NCBI GenBank assembly: GCA_961205875.1
Contig: OY540816.1
Span: 18,176,701 to 18,240,700 of the forward strand
DNA from: Sialis fuliginosa
Lineage: Eukaryota > Arthropoda > Insecta > Megaloptera > Sialidae
Reading direction: 5' to 3'
Length of the DNA stretch: 64,000 nt
In this document: positions 62,526 to 64,000 of the stretch, in pieces
Layout: each line of letters opens with the position of its first letter
How positions within the stretch are numbered: position 1 is the stretch's first letter
The notes under the pieces: model-generated
Seen by the model: only the letters and a program-made list of their open reading frames with translations
What the model was told of the DNA's origin: nothing
Database searches by the model: none
Translations under genes and position numbers: made by a program

Positions 62526-62698
62526 CATTATGGGTTACATTCGGTGTCAGGTGAAAAAATTGTTAGAATTCGTTATTTTTTCTAAGCATTATTAATTATA
62601 ATATAAAAAATGTCACCAAAATTGTTAGATAAAAAAAATTATAAAACGGTATGCGACATTAGTATTTTCGATATAAAATTTCTGATTTGAATATTATT

Positions 62699-63070
62699 GG
62701 TACTTGTCTATTATATCCCCGACATTTGCAGATTGTAAGTGACATGAAGCTAGTATATGATTTGATCAGCGCCAATGTGTGTAAAGTGTGTACTATACTA
62801 CTATTAATTTCAATATTTTTAAATAGATAATTATTGTATATTCGGCTATTATTTTCGAAAACTGCAACATAGTAATTAAATTATGTATAATACGAAGATT
62901 TAATTGAACTGTCCTTGGTTAGGGCAATCTATTGGGGCGAAATCGATTTGGTTAGTTTTTGTTAGGTTAATATGCAATAATAAATATTTAAACTAATAGT
63001 ACACACTTTACTCGCAGATTATATCTTTTAATACTTGAGACAAATGCCGGGGATATAATAGACAAGTACC
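62699..63070. mobile_element. TIR element, 372 bp, perfect 8-bp TSD
   Basis: The left end GGTACTTGTCTATTATATCC continues CCGACATTTG. The right end is its inverted copy with one difference in 30. ATATTATT lies on both sides (62691-62698 and 63071-63078). Non-coding. The 8-bp duplication suggests hAT or P, but the GGTACTTG terminus is not a standard hAT start, so the superfamily stays open. Confidence 0.8.
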
Positions 63071-63078
63071 ATATTATT

Positions 63079-64000
63079 ATTTAATATTAATCTATTGTGC
63101 ATAAATCAAACAAAACTGTCATATTTTTTTCTCTTATTTTGGCAATTTTCACCCTTGCATTATAAAAAGTGAAGGTGTATAGTATACACATAAATGTATA
63201 AATAATAACAATAAAAAAAATTAATAAGCATGACTGATCACCCCGAATTAAAATTAAAATACATTTATATCCCATTGACATTTAGTCATTTATGTATAAT
63301 AACATTAAAAAACCAACAATTGAATTTGAATAGTGCTGACAAAAAATATTACAATGTTACCACACTTCAAAAGTTAAAATCAATTTATTAACGTGTAATG
63401 ATTAAATTATCGAAGATATAAAAGACAGAAATATATCAATGAGTATTAAAACATATTTCCATCTCTTTTATGCTAAATGTTTTCAACAATTGAATTTCTA
63501 GTTTTATATTTGATCTTACTAAACAAAGACAGTTATATTATAATCAATGATAAAATATATACTTGTTTCTATTTGAAAAATGACAATGATTCACAACAAT
63601 TGAAAATAATTATATAGTCAACAATTTAATAATAAAGGATAAAAATATTTATTTAGATAGTAGAAACATGCATCCCTCTTTTTCTGTAGGGGTAGAAATG
63701 TTAAATAATGAAATAGTCATACTGTTATATTGTATTTTGAATACATTTGTTCTTGTCTGAATAGTATTTATTGATACAGTGGTACCAATAGTGTAAATGT
63801 TATATACAAATGAATGAATTCATTATAGAAAATTATTCGATTGTAAAAAAGGTGTGGTGATATCAATGATTGAACATTAAAAGGGTGGGAATCATTTTTT
63901 TAATAGAAAATCCTATCAAATCGTCAACAGATGTGTTAATAAAGCTTATTTAGTTTTGTGTTTATGAAATGACCCAGTGTGACAACTGACAACTTAACAG
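63079..64000. other. AT-rich end of window, nothing recognised
   Basis: No convincing frame, repeat end or promoter is seen in these 0.9 kb. Confidence 0.5.

Noticed and set aside
62327-62554. 75-codon plus-strand frame with normal-looking composition
   Set aside because: It covers a hAT-type MITE with its TSD; the frame comes from the GC-rich inverted ends.

Overview
The window is AT-rich nuclear DNA of an animal, almost certainly an insect. The genes are split by short GT-AG introns (59 to about 100 bp) with a few long ones. There is no operon structure. The gaps are full of degenerate DNA transposons and of repeats ending in CAGACAGACAGACAC plus TTCGCATTTATAATATTAGT-like tails, a style familiar from Lepidoptera. 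The order is an inference; the sequence alone does not prove it.

Seven protein-coding genes can be supported. From left to right: (1) the 3' two thirds of twin/CCR4 (CNOT6-type deadenylase), + strand, seven exons at 17027-20575, with its N-terminal exons upstream of the window; (2) mRpS24, - strand, 24475-25163; (3) a single-exon five-finger C2H2 zinc-finger gene, + strand, 25510-26298; (4) Mvb12 (ESCRT-I subunit, MABP plus UMA), - strand, 27992-30012; (5) NOC4 (NOC4L, 40S ribosome biogenesis), - strand, 31469-34642; (6) a DUSP12/YVH1 phosphatase, + strand, 34954-36348; (7) a PRRX-class paired-like homeobox gene with PRX motif, Q50 homeodomain and OAR motif, - strand, 41348-45786. For genes 2 and 4-7 the exon joins given below keep one open frame from ATG to stop; gene 1 keeps frame through all seven exons.

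Layout: 1-17026 is most or all of one very long twin intron, loaded with Harbinger-like and other inverted-repeat elements. 17-36.4 kb is a compact housekeeping cluster (mRNA decay, mitochondrial and cytoplasmic ribosome functions, ESCRT). It has two head-to-head pairs: mRpS24/zinc finger, 346 bp apart, and NOC4/DUSP12, 311 bp apart. It also has one tightly convergent pair, zinc finger/Mvb12. 36.4-41.3 kb is a repeat-rich spacer with a piggyBac remnant and tandem repeats. 41.3-45.8 kb is the homeobox gene. 45.8-64 kb is an 18-kb gene-poor flank upstream of the homeobox gene, with several small transposons that still have clear target-site duplications and one spliced-exon candidate at 52975-53130.

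The NOC4/DUSP12 pair is the most suggestive functional arrangement, because both families act in ribosome maturation. I found no rRNA gene, no complete tRNA gene, no CRISPR array and no clear retroviral or LTR element.
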